Assembly (NCBI GenBank): GCA_036674765.1
Contig: JARVKI010000156.1
Location: 1 to 61,755 of the forward strand
Length of the DNA stretch: 61,755 bases
From: Seiridium cupressi
Lineage: Eukaryota > Ascomycota > Sordariomycetes > Amphisphaeriales > Sporocadaceae
Direction of reading: 5' to 3'
In this document: in pieces, positions 10,285 to 21,681 of the stretch
Numbering within the stretch: the first letter of the stretch is position 1
How the letters are laid out: the number at the start of each line of letters is the position of its first letter
Notes under the pieces: model-generated
Database searches by the model: none
What the model was told of the DNA's origin: nothing
Seen by the model: the letters and a program-made list of their open reading frames with translations, nothing else
Position numbers and translations under genes: made by a program

Positions 10285-11587
10285 GGCTCACGCTCGAATA
10301 GCTCTCACATACGCCGCGTTGCCATCAGTCAGATCTAAGCCGTGGCCAGAGTAGGGTCAAAAAAGAGAGAGAGGATGGTCGGCCAAAGCAGAACACCTCG
10401 GGCAAAGAGACGGGTTTAGGTCTGATTGGCCGATGCTACGAACGGAAGACAAACGGAGGAGGCTAATGTCTGACGAACAAACAAGGGGCAGGGATCGCAC
10501 GGCTGGGTGCCGGGTCGCAGGCATCTTAGCGGGACTGGGCATAAACCCACGTTCAGGGCGCGGGACAATGGCAAAAGCAAGCAAGGTAGATCATCCTTTC
10601 CACCATATGACGATCAATTGAAACGCTAATCTTGAGAACGCGTCAGGCTACCGTAGGATACAAGCATCTGCGTGTTCACCGTAAGGGTAAGAGAAGAGAT
10701 TGTGACGCAGCTGTTGGGGAACGGCCAGATGCCGACTTCTCCGCATCTTCCACCTGTTGTTGCAAACCACATTTGGTTGGTGTTGTCAGCCTTCTGCACC
10801 GCATCGTCGCTCCCCTGCATCTCTAGCGGCCGTTAGTGCGGCGTGGATGCAACTTCATCAGCCAAGCCACTGGGATGATGCTAATTTAAGACAGCGATCT
10901 CAAATGCAAAATTCCATCATCGCCGTGGCCAGTACAGTCCATCCTCGTAGTTAACTCCGACGTAAGCTACAATAATATATACAATTCCGCAGCATCAAAT
11001 GGGGTAAGAGTTTGCAGTTGCTCTACTCCACTTATTTCGTCAGGTGTTTTTGTATGACATACATAATTGCTGATACCGACTATATTGGTTCTTCTTTTTT
11101 CTTTTTTCCTCCTGACGAAATTATCTGGTGCGAACCAGAGGCCAGTTGGCTTGGCTCATAAAAAAACGAGGACAAAGTCGGGACAAACCTGTCTGGATTA
11201 GTATTGACAAAAAAGAACCTCCCGACATTACTATCATCTTTCGTGATCACTGAAGAGCGCATGCATTTTTATTTAAACAAAACGTTGTAAATATATCAAT
11301 GATTACTAAGTAAGGAATGTGAGACTCATCCTTCAAACGACCATTAACCTGGTATCTATGTACAAAATCCGCTCGCGGACCGAGGATGTCGTGAAGAGGA
11401 TGGTCGAAATAAAGAAGAACTATGTGCGTTCTATGTCGCTGTCCCAGCCCGGAGAGAGCAGCGATGCCTATATACAATCCCGTTTTCGTCCAGGATCGAG
11501 GGGTGGGATGTTTCTAATTCAACAAACCCATCACCCATTCCGCCTATTCCTCCAAGCCTCATGTCAGTGTCGTGCCGAGCCAATAAT
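10285..11587. other. Intergenic region between two minus-strand genes
   Basis: 1.3 kb without a supported gene: the promoter side of the large membrane protein and the 3' flank of the Egh16-like gene. The segment 10960-11300 is AT-rich with short T/A runs. No RNA gene or element recognised. Confidence 0.5.
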
Positions 11588-12448
11588 TTACTGGCTAGAC
11601 TCGATGGCACGAGCAAACCGCTTCTTGGCCAAGTTGAACTCGATGGCACGCTTCTTGGCGGCTGAGCTCTGCGTGAAAGCGACGGAGCCACCAAAGGGGC
11701 CAGCCAGGGCCGAGTTCTGGAGACGAGCGACACAAACGTTTTCAGCACCACCAACGGAGCCTTGGCAGGTCATACCGGCGGGCATCTGGATGGCGACAGG
11801 GAAGTCCATGGTAGTGGCAGCGGAGAGACCGCCAATGCCGATACCGGGGACGTTCTGGGTGACCTCGGCGTCCTTGAAGGCAGTGGCATCAGTGCCGCCA
11901 GAGGTGGCATCGACGGTAGCCTTGAGGGGACCGGCACCGTCCTGGTTGACCTGGTGGAAGGTCATAGTCAAAGTACCGTCGTCAGCGGTGGTGGGCATGC
12001 CACCGGCGGCGGCACCGGTAGCAGCCTTGACACCGGTCTCGTCGGTACCCTTGGGGGTCTTGGTGCCACCGTTGCTGGCACGGACAGCGAGCTTAGCGTA
12101 GCGAGCCTTGTTCTCGGCGTGGAGGTCACGAGCTGCCTTGGCCGAGGTAGTGTTGCCACCAGCACCGTCCATGAAGAGAGAGACCATCTTGGCGGCATCG
12201 ACGGGACCACCGCCGTTGGTTCGGCCCAAGGCAGTTGCCTTGGAAGAGCCAAGCTCCTTGCTGCGGATGATGGAGGTGTCGGCTTCGGAGCCACAGGCGG
12301 GGGAAGCGCAGTCGCGAGGAGTGCCGTCGGCAACGGAAAGACCGGGCAGGTTGACACCGTTGGCACCCTGGACCTCGGTGATGACGCCGTGGGCGAAGAC
12401 GTTGGTAGCAGCGAAAGCGGCAATGAGGATGGAGGTAGCGTACTTCAT
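11588..12448 (-). CDS. Secreted Egh16-like / Gas1-type appressorium-associated protein
   Basis: Intronless, 286 aa. A clear signal peptide at residues 1-19 (MKYATSILIAAFAATNVFA) leaves a mature protein beginning His-Gly-Val-Ile. The body is Ala/Gly/Thr-rich with two cysteine pairs (C47/C52 in RDCASPAC, and the C-terminal MTCQGS...VCVAR) and the family features GVNLPGLSVADGTPRDC, FHQVNQDGAGPL and a final CVARLQNSALAGPFGG. The last 25 residues are basic with KKR (possible Kex2-type processing). Family knowledge: Egh16/Egh16H of powdery mildew and Gas1/Mas3-type proteins of rice blast are expressed during appressorium formation; their biochemical activity is unresolved. Codon use is strongly biased (GCC, ACC, GTC), as in highly expressed fungal genes. 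A long antisense open frame is a by-product of this bias. Confidence 0.88.
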   Translation of the reverse strand: MKYATSILIAAFAATNVFAHGVITEVQGANGVNLPGLSVADGTPRDCASPACGSEADTSIIRSKELGSSKATALGRTNGGGPVDAAKMVSLFMDGAGGNTTSAKAARDLHAENKARYAKLAVRASNGGTKTPKGTDETGVKAATGAAAGGMPTTADDGTLTMTFHQVNQDGAGPLKATVDATSGGTDATAFKDAEVTQNVPGIGIGGLSAATTMDFPVAIQMPAGMTCQGSVGGAENVCVARLQNSALAGPFGGSVAFTQSSAAKKRAIEFNLAKKRFARAIESSQ

Positions 12449-12647
12449 TTTGACTGATTAAGAGAGGTGACTTGAGAAGATCGGGTGGTAAATAGTACTA
12501 GAAATAGTAAACTAGAAGTAAAGACTGATTAATAAGGAGCACCGGGCTCTAGAGAAAGGAAGGAGATGATTGAAGAAGGTTGATTGAATGATTGATGCTT
12601 GATGATGATGAGGAAAAGATTGACTGTCGGATGGAATACTCAACCAT

Positions 12648-12653
12648 CTTATA
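12648..12653 (-). promoter_or_regulatory. TATA box of the Egh16-like gene
   Basis: TATAAG on the minus strand about 200 nt upstream of the ATG, followed towards the gene by a region rich in TCAATC and TTCT blocks that resembles a long 5' UTR. This fits the strong inducible promoter expected for this family. It is a motif match only. Confidence 0.45.
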
Positions 12654-15600
12654 GCTTTTCCGCCTTGGTTGACAGCTCTTGGAAAAGCTTGGGGAACTTG
12701 GCGAGATCGATGACATACTCGCCAAAGGCTTCCAGTCTCCCTAGCCGCTTGGTTTGGAGCTATTCGACCGGATGTCTGGAAAATACAGACGAGCCGCAAC
12801 AAACATCAGGCGAAGCAGTAATCTGACTCTCGACTAGGGGCATTCTAGATCTGAGGGTAGGGTCCAAAGCCATGTCCGCCCAATGCAGATTTCCGGCAGT
12901 CAGAATAAGCTCAGGGAATAGTTGCGATTGGCTGCAAACAGTGGCTACCACAACCCAGTACGATCAGTCCTCATTGGCGGGTATGTCGACAGCGGCTCAA
13001 ACGGAGAGACCTCCTTGAGCCAGTGCATGATGGAGTCACGGGAGATCGTAGAGTGGGTCGGGGATCCGTAGATCATAGAACACATCTGTGTGGCCATCAA
13101 GGCTCTAGGGTAGCGGGCTGTGCTGTTTCTCCTGAGTTTTAGTCTCACGATGTTTTGGGTGTTTTGGCCCCGCGAATCTGCTACCGTCCTAATCAGGAAA
13201 TGGTTGCTTGGAAACGAAGTCTGTGTGGCTGAAAACAAGCAGACTACGACGTTTCGAGCTCCTGCGGTGGGATTGGCGCTCGGGTATTTCGTTGTAAGAT
13301 ATAGGTGGTAAGCACAAGCTCAAACGCCAGATGTCTGAAAACACTATGGGATTGGGGGGCTCGGACCTCATGGCCGCACCGAGCCTCAACCCCACAACGA
13401 TGAATACAAACCAACCTCAAATTCGGCCTGGAGCGCGACTGGGCGGTCGGCAATGATGGGAATCCGAGAAATGGCGCAGTCTTCAGGAAGCCTAGTTGAT
13501 GCGCGGAGACTATGAAACGGCGATTAGAAGACACATCCGCTTGCACCTATTCGTCACGCCGTCTAGACTAGATACGAGATGGCCACTTACCTCTGGAACG
13601 TTTCTCATCCTTGGATTCGCAAAGACGTCCCGATTGAAGATCGTTCAGAACAATGATTGCTCATGCCGCGAAACAACTGTATGGTCCGAGCCTTATATGC
13701 TACAGTCGCACATGGACTTAGACCGGGATCCGTTCGCGGGTAGTGCCCTATGTGGTCTCTGCCTGTTCACTCGAAGCCAAGCTGAACGTCAGATGCGCCG
13801 AGAGGACTGACAGATCTTGGTACCTTGGTAGTTGATTGTCGCGGCTAGTCGTCTTGACCTCTCCCTTGTCCAGATTGTTCTCCGGCATACCCACACAATG
13901 TTTCGACGAAAGCGACAACCCATTACATGGACGAGCCCGAACTCTACGCGTCCTGCCTCATTTAAGTTTTCTCTTTGAATCTGGATTTTTGTCCTGGCGT
14001 GTACCCGTGAGATAAGTATCTCCAGTAATTCAAACTATACTTTGATAGCTAAAGTGGTCATGAATTGTGTATCACCCGCCCAAGCCGAGAGCTGAAAGAC
14101 ATCTGGAAGACCATCGTTAGCAATAAGCCATAAAGGGAATTGCCATAGGACCGTATTTTAACGGCGTCTACAGATCGAGGCTGCCGTGAAAATCATCTGA
14201 TTAGTATATTGTCACCCACTTCGCATGTGATAATATTCAATCGCAAAACATCCATCGATCGGTGTCCCATATCGATCATCTCTGGTTCCATCGGAAGTTC
14301 TACAATTCCCCAGCCGTGTAAAGCTCTCATCGTCTGAAGGGACTTCCACATACAAATCGAACTTGTTTGTACACAACCCAAGCCTTAGACGTACCGAATA
14401 AGTTCTGATCGAATACCTAGGCACGGTATGCTTTCAGACCACAAGAAAGAAATATAAAAGCTATAATAAAACTCATCATGACATGATATCAGCGCGGCAA
14501 CAAAAGTAAGATGGTTCATATTCGCAGATTTATAAACCCCAACTGAGTTTGACCCTGAAAGGATGACTTTTGGCAGACCATATTCGAGGACATACAGGTG
14601 TTCCCATTTCCCGCGTAGCCGCGTGCGTCAACTGGCAATCAAGTCGGTGGCAGGTCACCCGACTTTCTGGCAACAAAAGCTCCAAGGTGGACGACGCACC
14701 TACTCCCTTTGATGGCCATAGGTATTGTTGATGAGTAGACTGTTGAGATCGGGCTGACATGTGGCACACGTGGCGAGGTCTTGCAAGGGAATGAACTTCT
14801 CTGATACGCCGACAGCATGGCAAGCGTTGTACATGACTTGGATATCTTCGCTTACGGAAGCAAACATGATTCGATGCGTCTGAAGCGCGTCTAATGAATT
14901 CGGAATAAAAGAGTTCACAGATCGCGCTACGGCGTGACGCAACAGCACGGCCCTGGACAGCGCGTCCCACAAATGGAACCATTCAGTCAGTCGGCAGCCT
15001 CTTCTCTTCTCCCGCGTAAAAAAAGAACAAACACGATCTAGATTCGTGTTGCATTGCACCATCTCGAGGTGTCAGGCCAGGGCGTTTTCCTTGTGCCAGC
15101 TACAACGCAAGCATGAATCTGTCGGATACCCTCTGGCTTTGCCGAGAGGAAGCGATTCAGCTCCAAGGATCGTCCTCAAGCGGTGAGGATCTTCGAGCCA
15201 GCCGGGGACTGTCGTTTCCACCTCATCACAGTGCGCTCCGAAGGCTGATCAGCCACGAGCAGACACCAGACGCATGTCTAGGATCGTCGCGACAACTGTC
15301 ATCATCCATTGACTGGGGTTGACAACGCTCCGCAGTGGTGTGCGCGCATGAAAGGCACTACCGAAGCGAATGACCCGCAAGTTCGTAATATCAACGTCTT
15401 CGAGGACGAGGGCTCCAGAAGGCCCCCCATGACTAGATCTCGAATCGTGAACTTCGTTATGTCACTTGGCTCCGCAAAGCAAGTCCCCCTCGGGTCCCGG
15501 GCCCAGGAGCCCGAGGGTTCTGCACCTATTCTGGCATTCCAGCCTCGGCATATTCTCCAAACCCCCAGCATTCTCCGCATAGCCCCATCGCGACGACAAG

Positions 15601-16036
15601 GGTCTCTATGCGGGGATCGTAACCGTCCTGCCTTGCCCGTCGCATGCGTGGCCAATCATGCATCGACGGCTTGAGCGTAGCTTGATGGAAATGCTTGCAA
15701 ATCCCACGGCACCCTCGACAAAAGCATGCGGGATTGGTTTAACCGAGTGGTCACCGCAGCTGAAGTTCTTCTTTCCCTACATTGGTGCCATGTGTGCGTG
15801 CTACCTTTCTTGACAGACCATCCACGATCTTGAAACGTTCATAAACGCGATCGACGGGTTGAAGCTTGATTATTCGCAAAGAGAAGCATTCTGATAATAT
15901 ACCTTGCAAACCAGTTGTTAGCAATAGGCCGTGTTTGCTCAAATCCCCGTCATTGTCCCAATTGGTCTCGTCTCACGTATAGCTGAGCACTCGTTCTGCT
16001 TGCGAATCGCCGTGTAGCCATAGACATCACCCTACG
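12654..16036. other. 3.4-kb gene-free divergent region
   Basis: It lies between the divergent Egh16-like and CoA-ligase-like genes. Several open frames of 60-150 codons exist on both strands (for example 13496-13810, 14530-14982, 15309-15674), but none has a recognisable domain, splice partner or biased codon use, and opposite-strand frames overlap one another. No tRNA or 5S signature was found. It could hold long regulatory regions, an unannotated non-coding transcript, or an old degraded element. Confidence 0.5.
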
Positions 16037-17808
16037 ATGCCAATACAGAGCCGCTGGAATGTGGAGATACCAGACGGATCTCTACCACGATGGACTTTCG
16101 GATCATCCTTCGATCCGTTGCCAGATACGCCCATGTTCATTGATCCTGAGCGAGCCGATACCCATTTCCTCACAATATCGCAATATCGGCTATGGTCCAA
16201 GAGATTCGCCCTCGGCTTGATCGAGGCCGGCTTGAAACCCGGGGATAGAGTGTTGCTCTTCTCCGGGAACAAGCTCTTTACGCCCATAGTTTTCATGGGT
16301 GTGTTGATGGCTGGGGGAATCTTTACCGGAGCAAACCCGAGTTTCGTGGCCAGGGAGTTGGCATATCAGCTCAAAGACAGCGGCGCTTCTTTTCTGGTCG
16401 CTGCCGACACAAGCATCGAGATTGCTCTGGAGGGCGCTGCGGAAGCAGGATTGCCCAAGGATAAAGTCTACAGCTTCGATACGACGGCACTGGATCCCAC
16501 GCCCGGCAAAGCGCCGCTCGGGACTAAACATTGGACATCACTTCTAGCATCGACGGAGAAGGCTGAAAAATGGGACTGGTATGAGCACGCTGATTCTAAG
16601 AGTGCGATATGCTGTCTCAACTACAGCTCCGGTACCACTGGCGTACCGAAGGGTGTCGCCATCTCCCACTACTCATACATCGCCAACGGCACGGGTGTGA
16701 TTCACGTGCAAAAGTTTAAGACAGACTACGATGTTTGGCTTAAGCGCGCGCGCCAGCTTTGCTTCCTGCCCATGTATCATGCTTTCGGACAAACGTACTA
16801 CACGACCATCTTTCCCAAGATGGGGATCCCCGTCTACATCATGCCCAGTTTCGACTTTGTCAAGATGCTCGAGTACGTACAGAAGTACCGCATTACAGCC
16901 CTCACCTGCGTTCCGCCCATTGTAGTCGCGCTGGCCAAGCATCCCCTGGCGCGTAAGTATGATCTGAGCTCTATCGAAGGCCTAGGTTCAGGAGCCGCCC
17001 CTTTGAGTCAGGAAGTCGGAGACGAGGCTGTGAAGCTCTGGCCGCCGGGCGCCGTCCAGGTACGACAGGGCTGGGGCATGACGGAGGTTACTTGCACATC
17101 TATGGGTTGGGATCCTAACAGCACATTCAAGAGTATCGCTGTGGGAGAGATGATGCCAAACTGCTCAGGCAAGCTCATGAGAATCGACGGGTCGGGCGAG
17201 ATCACAAAAGGCAACGAGTCAGGAGAGATATGGGTCTCAGGACCCACGCTCATGAACGGTTATTGGAATAAGCCCGAGGCTACGACTGATACAGTGCACG
17301 TGGATGCCGACGGCACTCGGTGGTTGAAGACGGGGGATATCGCGTACATCGAAGACTATACCACCGGCGGCCTGTGGCATGTCATCGACCGCCTCAAAGA
17401 GCTGATCAAGGTCAAGGGCAACCAAGTAGCACCGGCGGAGCTAGAAGGCGTCCTGCTCGAGAACAAGTCCGTAGTCGATGCTGCGGTCGTCGGTGTTACG
17501 ATCAATGGGGAGGAGGTCCCACGCGCATACATCGTGCCGAACCCGACGGCCAAGGTTTCGGAGAAGGAGATTGCTGCTTGGATGCAATCAAAGGTTGTAA
17601 GGTATAAATGGCTGAAAGGCGGTGTGGTTTATGTAGCGGAAGTTCCTAAGAATCCAGTAAGTTTACATGTTTCGGGAAACACCACTCGTCGCGACTCAAC
17701 ATTGCTGACTCTTATAAACAGTCTGGAAAGATCTTAAGGAAGGAGCTTCGGGACCGGGCTGCCAAGGAAGTAGGGGACAGGAAGCCAACAACGTCGAAAC
17801 TTGCTTAA
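16037..17808 (+). CDS. 4-coumarate-CoA ligase-like adenylate-forming enzyme
   Basis: Two exons, 16037-17656 and 17722-17808 (65-nt intron, GTAAGT donor); 568 aa. ANL-superfamily motifs are intact. The phosphate-binding loop YSSGTTGVPKGV is at 196-207, YHAFGQ is near 247, the A5 motif QGWGMTE is at 344-350, and TGDIAY comes before the hinge (DRLKELIKVKG). The terminal PSGKILRK begins at residue 540, with catalytic Lys543 supplied by the last exon. Reaction by family: ATP-dependent activation of an aryl- or fatty-type carboxylic acid to its acyl-AMP and then acyl-CoA. The substrate cannot be read from the sequence. The protein ends Thr-Ser-Lys-Leu-Ala, one residue longer than a canonical SKL peroxisomal signal. 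It is convergent with the OB-fold gene. Confidence 0.92.
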
Positions 17809-18164
17809 GTCTGGGTCATGTCTACCCCAAAGCCCAGCGTATTGTATATTCACCTTTCATACAATGCAAATAGTCTCTATCAGTTGTGTATCAGAGTCGC
17901 TGTTTCACAGCGTTGAGAGTAGTATTAGAATAGAGCCGATACACAAGTGGCATTCTGGGAGTTAGCAAGAGCGATTACACGATCGGAATTGCATTCAAGG
18001 TTTGCCCTAAATCTACCTAAGATTTGGTTCTCGCGCGAACTAATAATACCATCATAACGTCAATTGCGGAAAGTGCGATGGATATGTTCCAGACTCAGCA
18101 AGATGATCGGCTCCCCAACAAAAGCATACCATCAATATGCCTTTTGCGCAGAACGGAAACCTAC
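17809..18164. other. Convergent 3' region
   Basis: 356 bp between two stop codons; nothing but 3' flanks seen. Confidence 0.5.
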
Positions 18165-19845
18165 CTACCATTCGGCTGCCAAAATACAAAGCCTCTCCAT
18201 TCGTGAACACCAACCAAACGTCAATGTCACCCGGGAATATATCATTTGCTCTTCGATGTCCTTCAAGGTGATAGTGTCAAGAGCTGTCAGGTCCTCCCAT
18301 GACTGCTCAACAAGGTTTGGGAATCCGTCAGTGTCGATATCCTGCGCATTTTGTACCTCTGCAAAGAATAGCTGTGTCCACACGGTGTCTTTCCAGGCGA
18401 GTTTTGCAGCTGTCAAGGTGCCGCTCTCGTCTATTAGTGCACCAAGGACTCGAGGGTTTAGTGATAACTCTCGCTGCGATCCACAGTTCTTACACATGGC
18501 CAGAGGTTTGTTGGCGTAAAGTGGGATATTGCAACTAGGTGGAAGGATCAGTTGTCCTGTGTAAGTTCAGACGTCACAATGGAGTGGCTCACCACTCAGT
18601 ACAGCAAAGCATCCCCTTGCGCAAGATCGCTGTGAGATGCATTTCAAGGATAACGATGTTCAATTTTCCAACGAAGTCTCTCTTCGTGTCTTGGCGAACG
18701 TTCTCGTCAACCTCCGAAATGGTGAAGAGCTCCCTGGCAGCAGGATTCAATGAAACCTCATTGTCCCAAACCTCGCAAGGAAACGAAACCAGGACACTCT
18801 CCTTCTTGGATATATCTGTAATCTTCTTACGCAGCCACGCAGCTTCCGCGAATACGGGATTGAGGTGCACCATTGAACTGTAGCCAATACTGACCTCGGT
18901 CGAGGATTGAGATTTACCGACCTGCTGCCCTGCCGTCTTGCAGATTGGATGAGAGATCAACAGAATTGTGTGATTCGGCACAAATGATTTGGACGTGGGA
19001 ACATGGTCTCCCCATAATTTCAGGACCGAGGTAGCTGTTTCATCGCATATTCCAACCTCCACCAAGTCAAGTGGTCCTTCTCGCCTTCTGGGTTGGATAG
19101 TTTTGCGGGGGCCGACTGAGCGAACGCAGACAAGTATCTTGCCTTCACCCATGTCGAAGCCACTGGAGAGGAAAGATTTCAAGCTCATCAAATCAGTATG
19201 ATCACCGTCATGCTGTTGATGCAGTCCCAACTGATATCTGTACGCATAGTCGCCATCAGACAAAGGCAGGTCTCGATGGAAGATGATGTGAGTCGCTCCA
19301 TTGCGACCCAGATATATTGTGCTGCAGTGATTGACGTATGATATATAGCCGGTCTCAGCTTTGGTTGGGTGTGCAATATAGGTTGTGTAGATGGTGATCC
19401 TTTGACCGAATATCAAGTTGAAGTCACAAGGCTTCAAGTAGAACAACCTGACCTATTGTTGAGAGTTAAACTTGTGGTCTGTATATACTCACAGAGCTCT
19501 CGAGGGCACACTGACAGCAAACACCCCACTGTCGTCACTCAACAGTATCAAGTACTGACTCTCGGTCGATGATTGATTCTGTGTTCTTGCAGCTGGTGTG
19601 TAGAAGTTCACAACTCTCCCTGTGATCTCGTAATTGTGAGGACCTGCCTCGAGCGAAGCAATGGGGCATTTGCGATATTCCCTTGTTGGCTTCCATGGCT
19701 GGGAAAGCGGGCGAAGTACAGCCGAAACCTCATTCTCTGTGAATCCATCACACGCATCTTGTCTACCTTGATGCACCGCATCGTGGTTTGCTGCAACTTC
19801 GCGCTGGTAAAAAGACTGAATCGATGGAAAGGGGAAGGAGGCCAT
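18165..19845 (-). CDS. MEIOB-like OB-fold ssDNA-binding protein with zinc ribbon
   Basis: Three exons on the minus strand: 19493-19845, 18593-19447 and 18165-18534 (introns of 45 and 58 nt); 525 aa. The first exon encodes an OB-like strand set around NYEITGRVVNFYTP...SQYLILLSDDSGVFAVSV. The middle region has KILVCVRSVGPRKTIQPRRR and VEVGICDETATSVLKLWGDH, which matches the RPA1/MEIOB OB-fold pattern (VKSVG...RR.G...V.L.DET.SS....W). The exon 2-3 splice creates a CxxC-type ribbon: TECC, then, after PLYANKPLA, MCKNCGSQ. Family knowledge: MEIOB is a meiosis-specific RPA-related protein that acts on recombination intermediates. Orthology in this fungus is inferred from motif order only, so RPA-related protein of unknown stage is the safe name. 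Nuclear location is expected. Confidence 0.7.
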
Positions 19846-20589
19846 GGTGACTGAACCATAGAGTGGATAGGTAGCCTTGACTATTAGATTACGAAATGAA
19901 GTGATATTTGTGATTTTAATTTTGGTTGCTCAAAGATGGGCTGTGATTAGCAGTGCCAGGGAATGGAGGGAAGCTACCGAGGTGCCCTTGTGCGTGCCTT
20001 CCCGTGAGATAGGTGCACATTGTCCAGCATGGAAGGAGCGGCGCAGAACGGGAGTCTGTGAGTTCCTCCAATCTACATCTACGATACTAGGTCGCATGTT
20101 TCTCTCCCGGAACGATTGAGAGCAACAACGCCGAACGTATACCATGAGGCCATGCTAGACGCACTATATAAGAAATGGCTAATATTTAACATAGCCGCTT
20201 GTGTATATGATGGTAGCGATATATCTGTCAAAATAAAGCATTTGACAACAATCCACGGTATATATCCATGTATTTAAAGTAGGACATCTGGAAAAGCACA
20301 TGCCATTGTGGAGATGGTTGAAGATGTTGGATAGGCTGCTTCCTGGAATGGTATTATGATCAACTGCTACCTCAGCTAGAAAGAGGCCCTTTAGTCTACG
20401 CTTGGAAGATGGGAAGCATGCGAAGCTGCCTAGAATTATAACCAGTCCTAGAAAAGATGGAAAAATTTGCACGTGGTGGTAATCCAAGAGCTAGAAGCTG
20501 GCTGTTGTTTTGCGATGGAATTCCAATCTATTGATGTACAAGTCTTGCTCTACACTTGGTCACCACCCTTCAACCGCTAATTCTCCAAT
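19846..20589. other. Intergenic region, OB-fold gene / QCR8
   Basis: 744 bp: upstream region of the OB-fold gene and 3' flank of QCR8. The frame at 20179-20487 on the minus strand is unsupported. Confidence 0.5.
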
Positions 20590-21299
20590 CTATTCCTCTT
20601 CGCCAAACTCAGCACGGCCTTGCTTGGAGTTAAGGTAGTGGTTCCTGAGCCAGATTAGTATTAGTATATGGACCCATTCTGCGACCATACCTGTGGACAG
20701 CCCAATCCATGGCGTAGTAGAAGGCGATGAACGGAGGAGCAATGTAGAGAATCTGGGCGCTCAATCGTCGCCAGGTGTTGAAAACGGCATCGTTGGCAGC
20801 ACCTGAAAAGGGGTTCTGTCGGTTGGCGCTGAGACCGTAGGTTATGATGCCCTTCTGCTTGAGGCCACCTGATATCCGTCACGTTAGTGCTCGATTCCGA
20901 CACAATAATAATTTCGTGTATTTGCTGGTTCCTCTTCTGGTGAGGAGCTTTCTTCTCCAATTCCGTAGTCCTCCAATTTAAATCTGTTACATCCACCGTC
21001 GCTGTCGTACGAATCGTTGACGCATCGCACGTTCGATAATTGTCTTTGCCGGGTAGACTCGGAAGGAGGAAATTCGAGGGTTCACTCACCGAAGTTACCC
21101 CAGCCACCGAGGTAACTATGAAAGAAGGGTCAGTAAGAGCTCAATAGCCAATGCTTCCGACGCGAAAGCTCTATGCCTATGTCCTGCAAGCAAAAGCCGC
21201 AGTCGTTGGGTGCAGCTAACTCGAGAGAAGAAAGACTCACTGGCCGTGTTGACCGAGGGGGCTCTCGCCGCCGCCTCTGAGGATCTGAGTAGGACGCAT
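20590..21299 (-). CDS. QCR8: Ubiquinol-cytochrome c reductase subunit 8 (complex III)
   Basis: Four small exons on the minus strand: 21241-21299, 21090-21115, 20691-20868 and 20590-20644; 105 aa. The splices join MRPTQILRGGGESPLGQHG to HYLGGWGNFG, then to GLKQKGIITYGLSANRQNPF, and finally WAVH to RNHYLNSKQGRAEF. Every junction is in frame with a GT donor and an AG acceptor, and the last intron has a duplicated branch-like TACTAATACTAAT. A single transmembrane helix lies at about YIAPPFIAFYYAMDWA. Family knowledge: Qcr8 is a small, mostly inner-membrane subunit of the cytochrome bc1 complex, in contact with cytochrome b. No separate open frame longer than 60 codons covers the whole gene, so it is easily missed by ORF callers. 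Confidence 0.93.
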
Positions 21300-21681
21300 G
21301 GTGTATAATTGACGTGGTGTGGACGATCAATTAAGAAGATGATGTCGGGATGGATCGTGGAATCAAGAGAGATTGACTTTCCTTTGCGATGTCGAAATTG
21401 GAGCGACCTGACTGGATGTTGCCGGTGAGCTTGCGCGCTTTGCCCAAACGCGTTAGCTGCCAAAGATCAAGAGGCGGACCCGTCAAAATGTTGCGCCGAG
21501 TCTTTCGGGAAAGAAGCTTGGACCATCCAAAAATGTAAGGGTAAGCGAAACTACAGCGTACCACTGCGAGCGAGCTTCACTGCAGATTCAAGAGCTCCCG
21601 TCTTGCGCCCCAGCACCAAATTCTGCACCCGCATCTTCTCAACGCTACAGGTCTTCTATCGATCGTGGGAGTGTTGTCAAA
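21300..21681. promoter_or_regulatory. Bidirectional promoter between QCR8 and prohibitin-1
   Basis: 382 bp separate the ATGs of two divergent mitochondrial inner-membrane genes, so a shared promoter is likely. I could not identify a specific transcription-factor motif with confidence. Confidence 0.5.

Noticed and set aside
11762..12457. 231-codon open frame antisense to the Egh16-like gene
   Set aside because: Same codon-bias effect; Gly/Thr-rich translation without homologous features.
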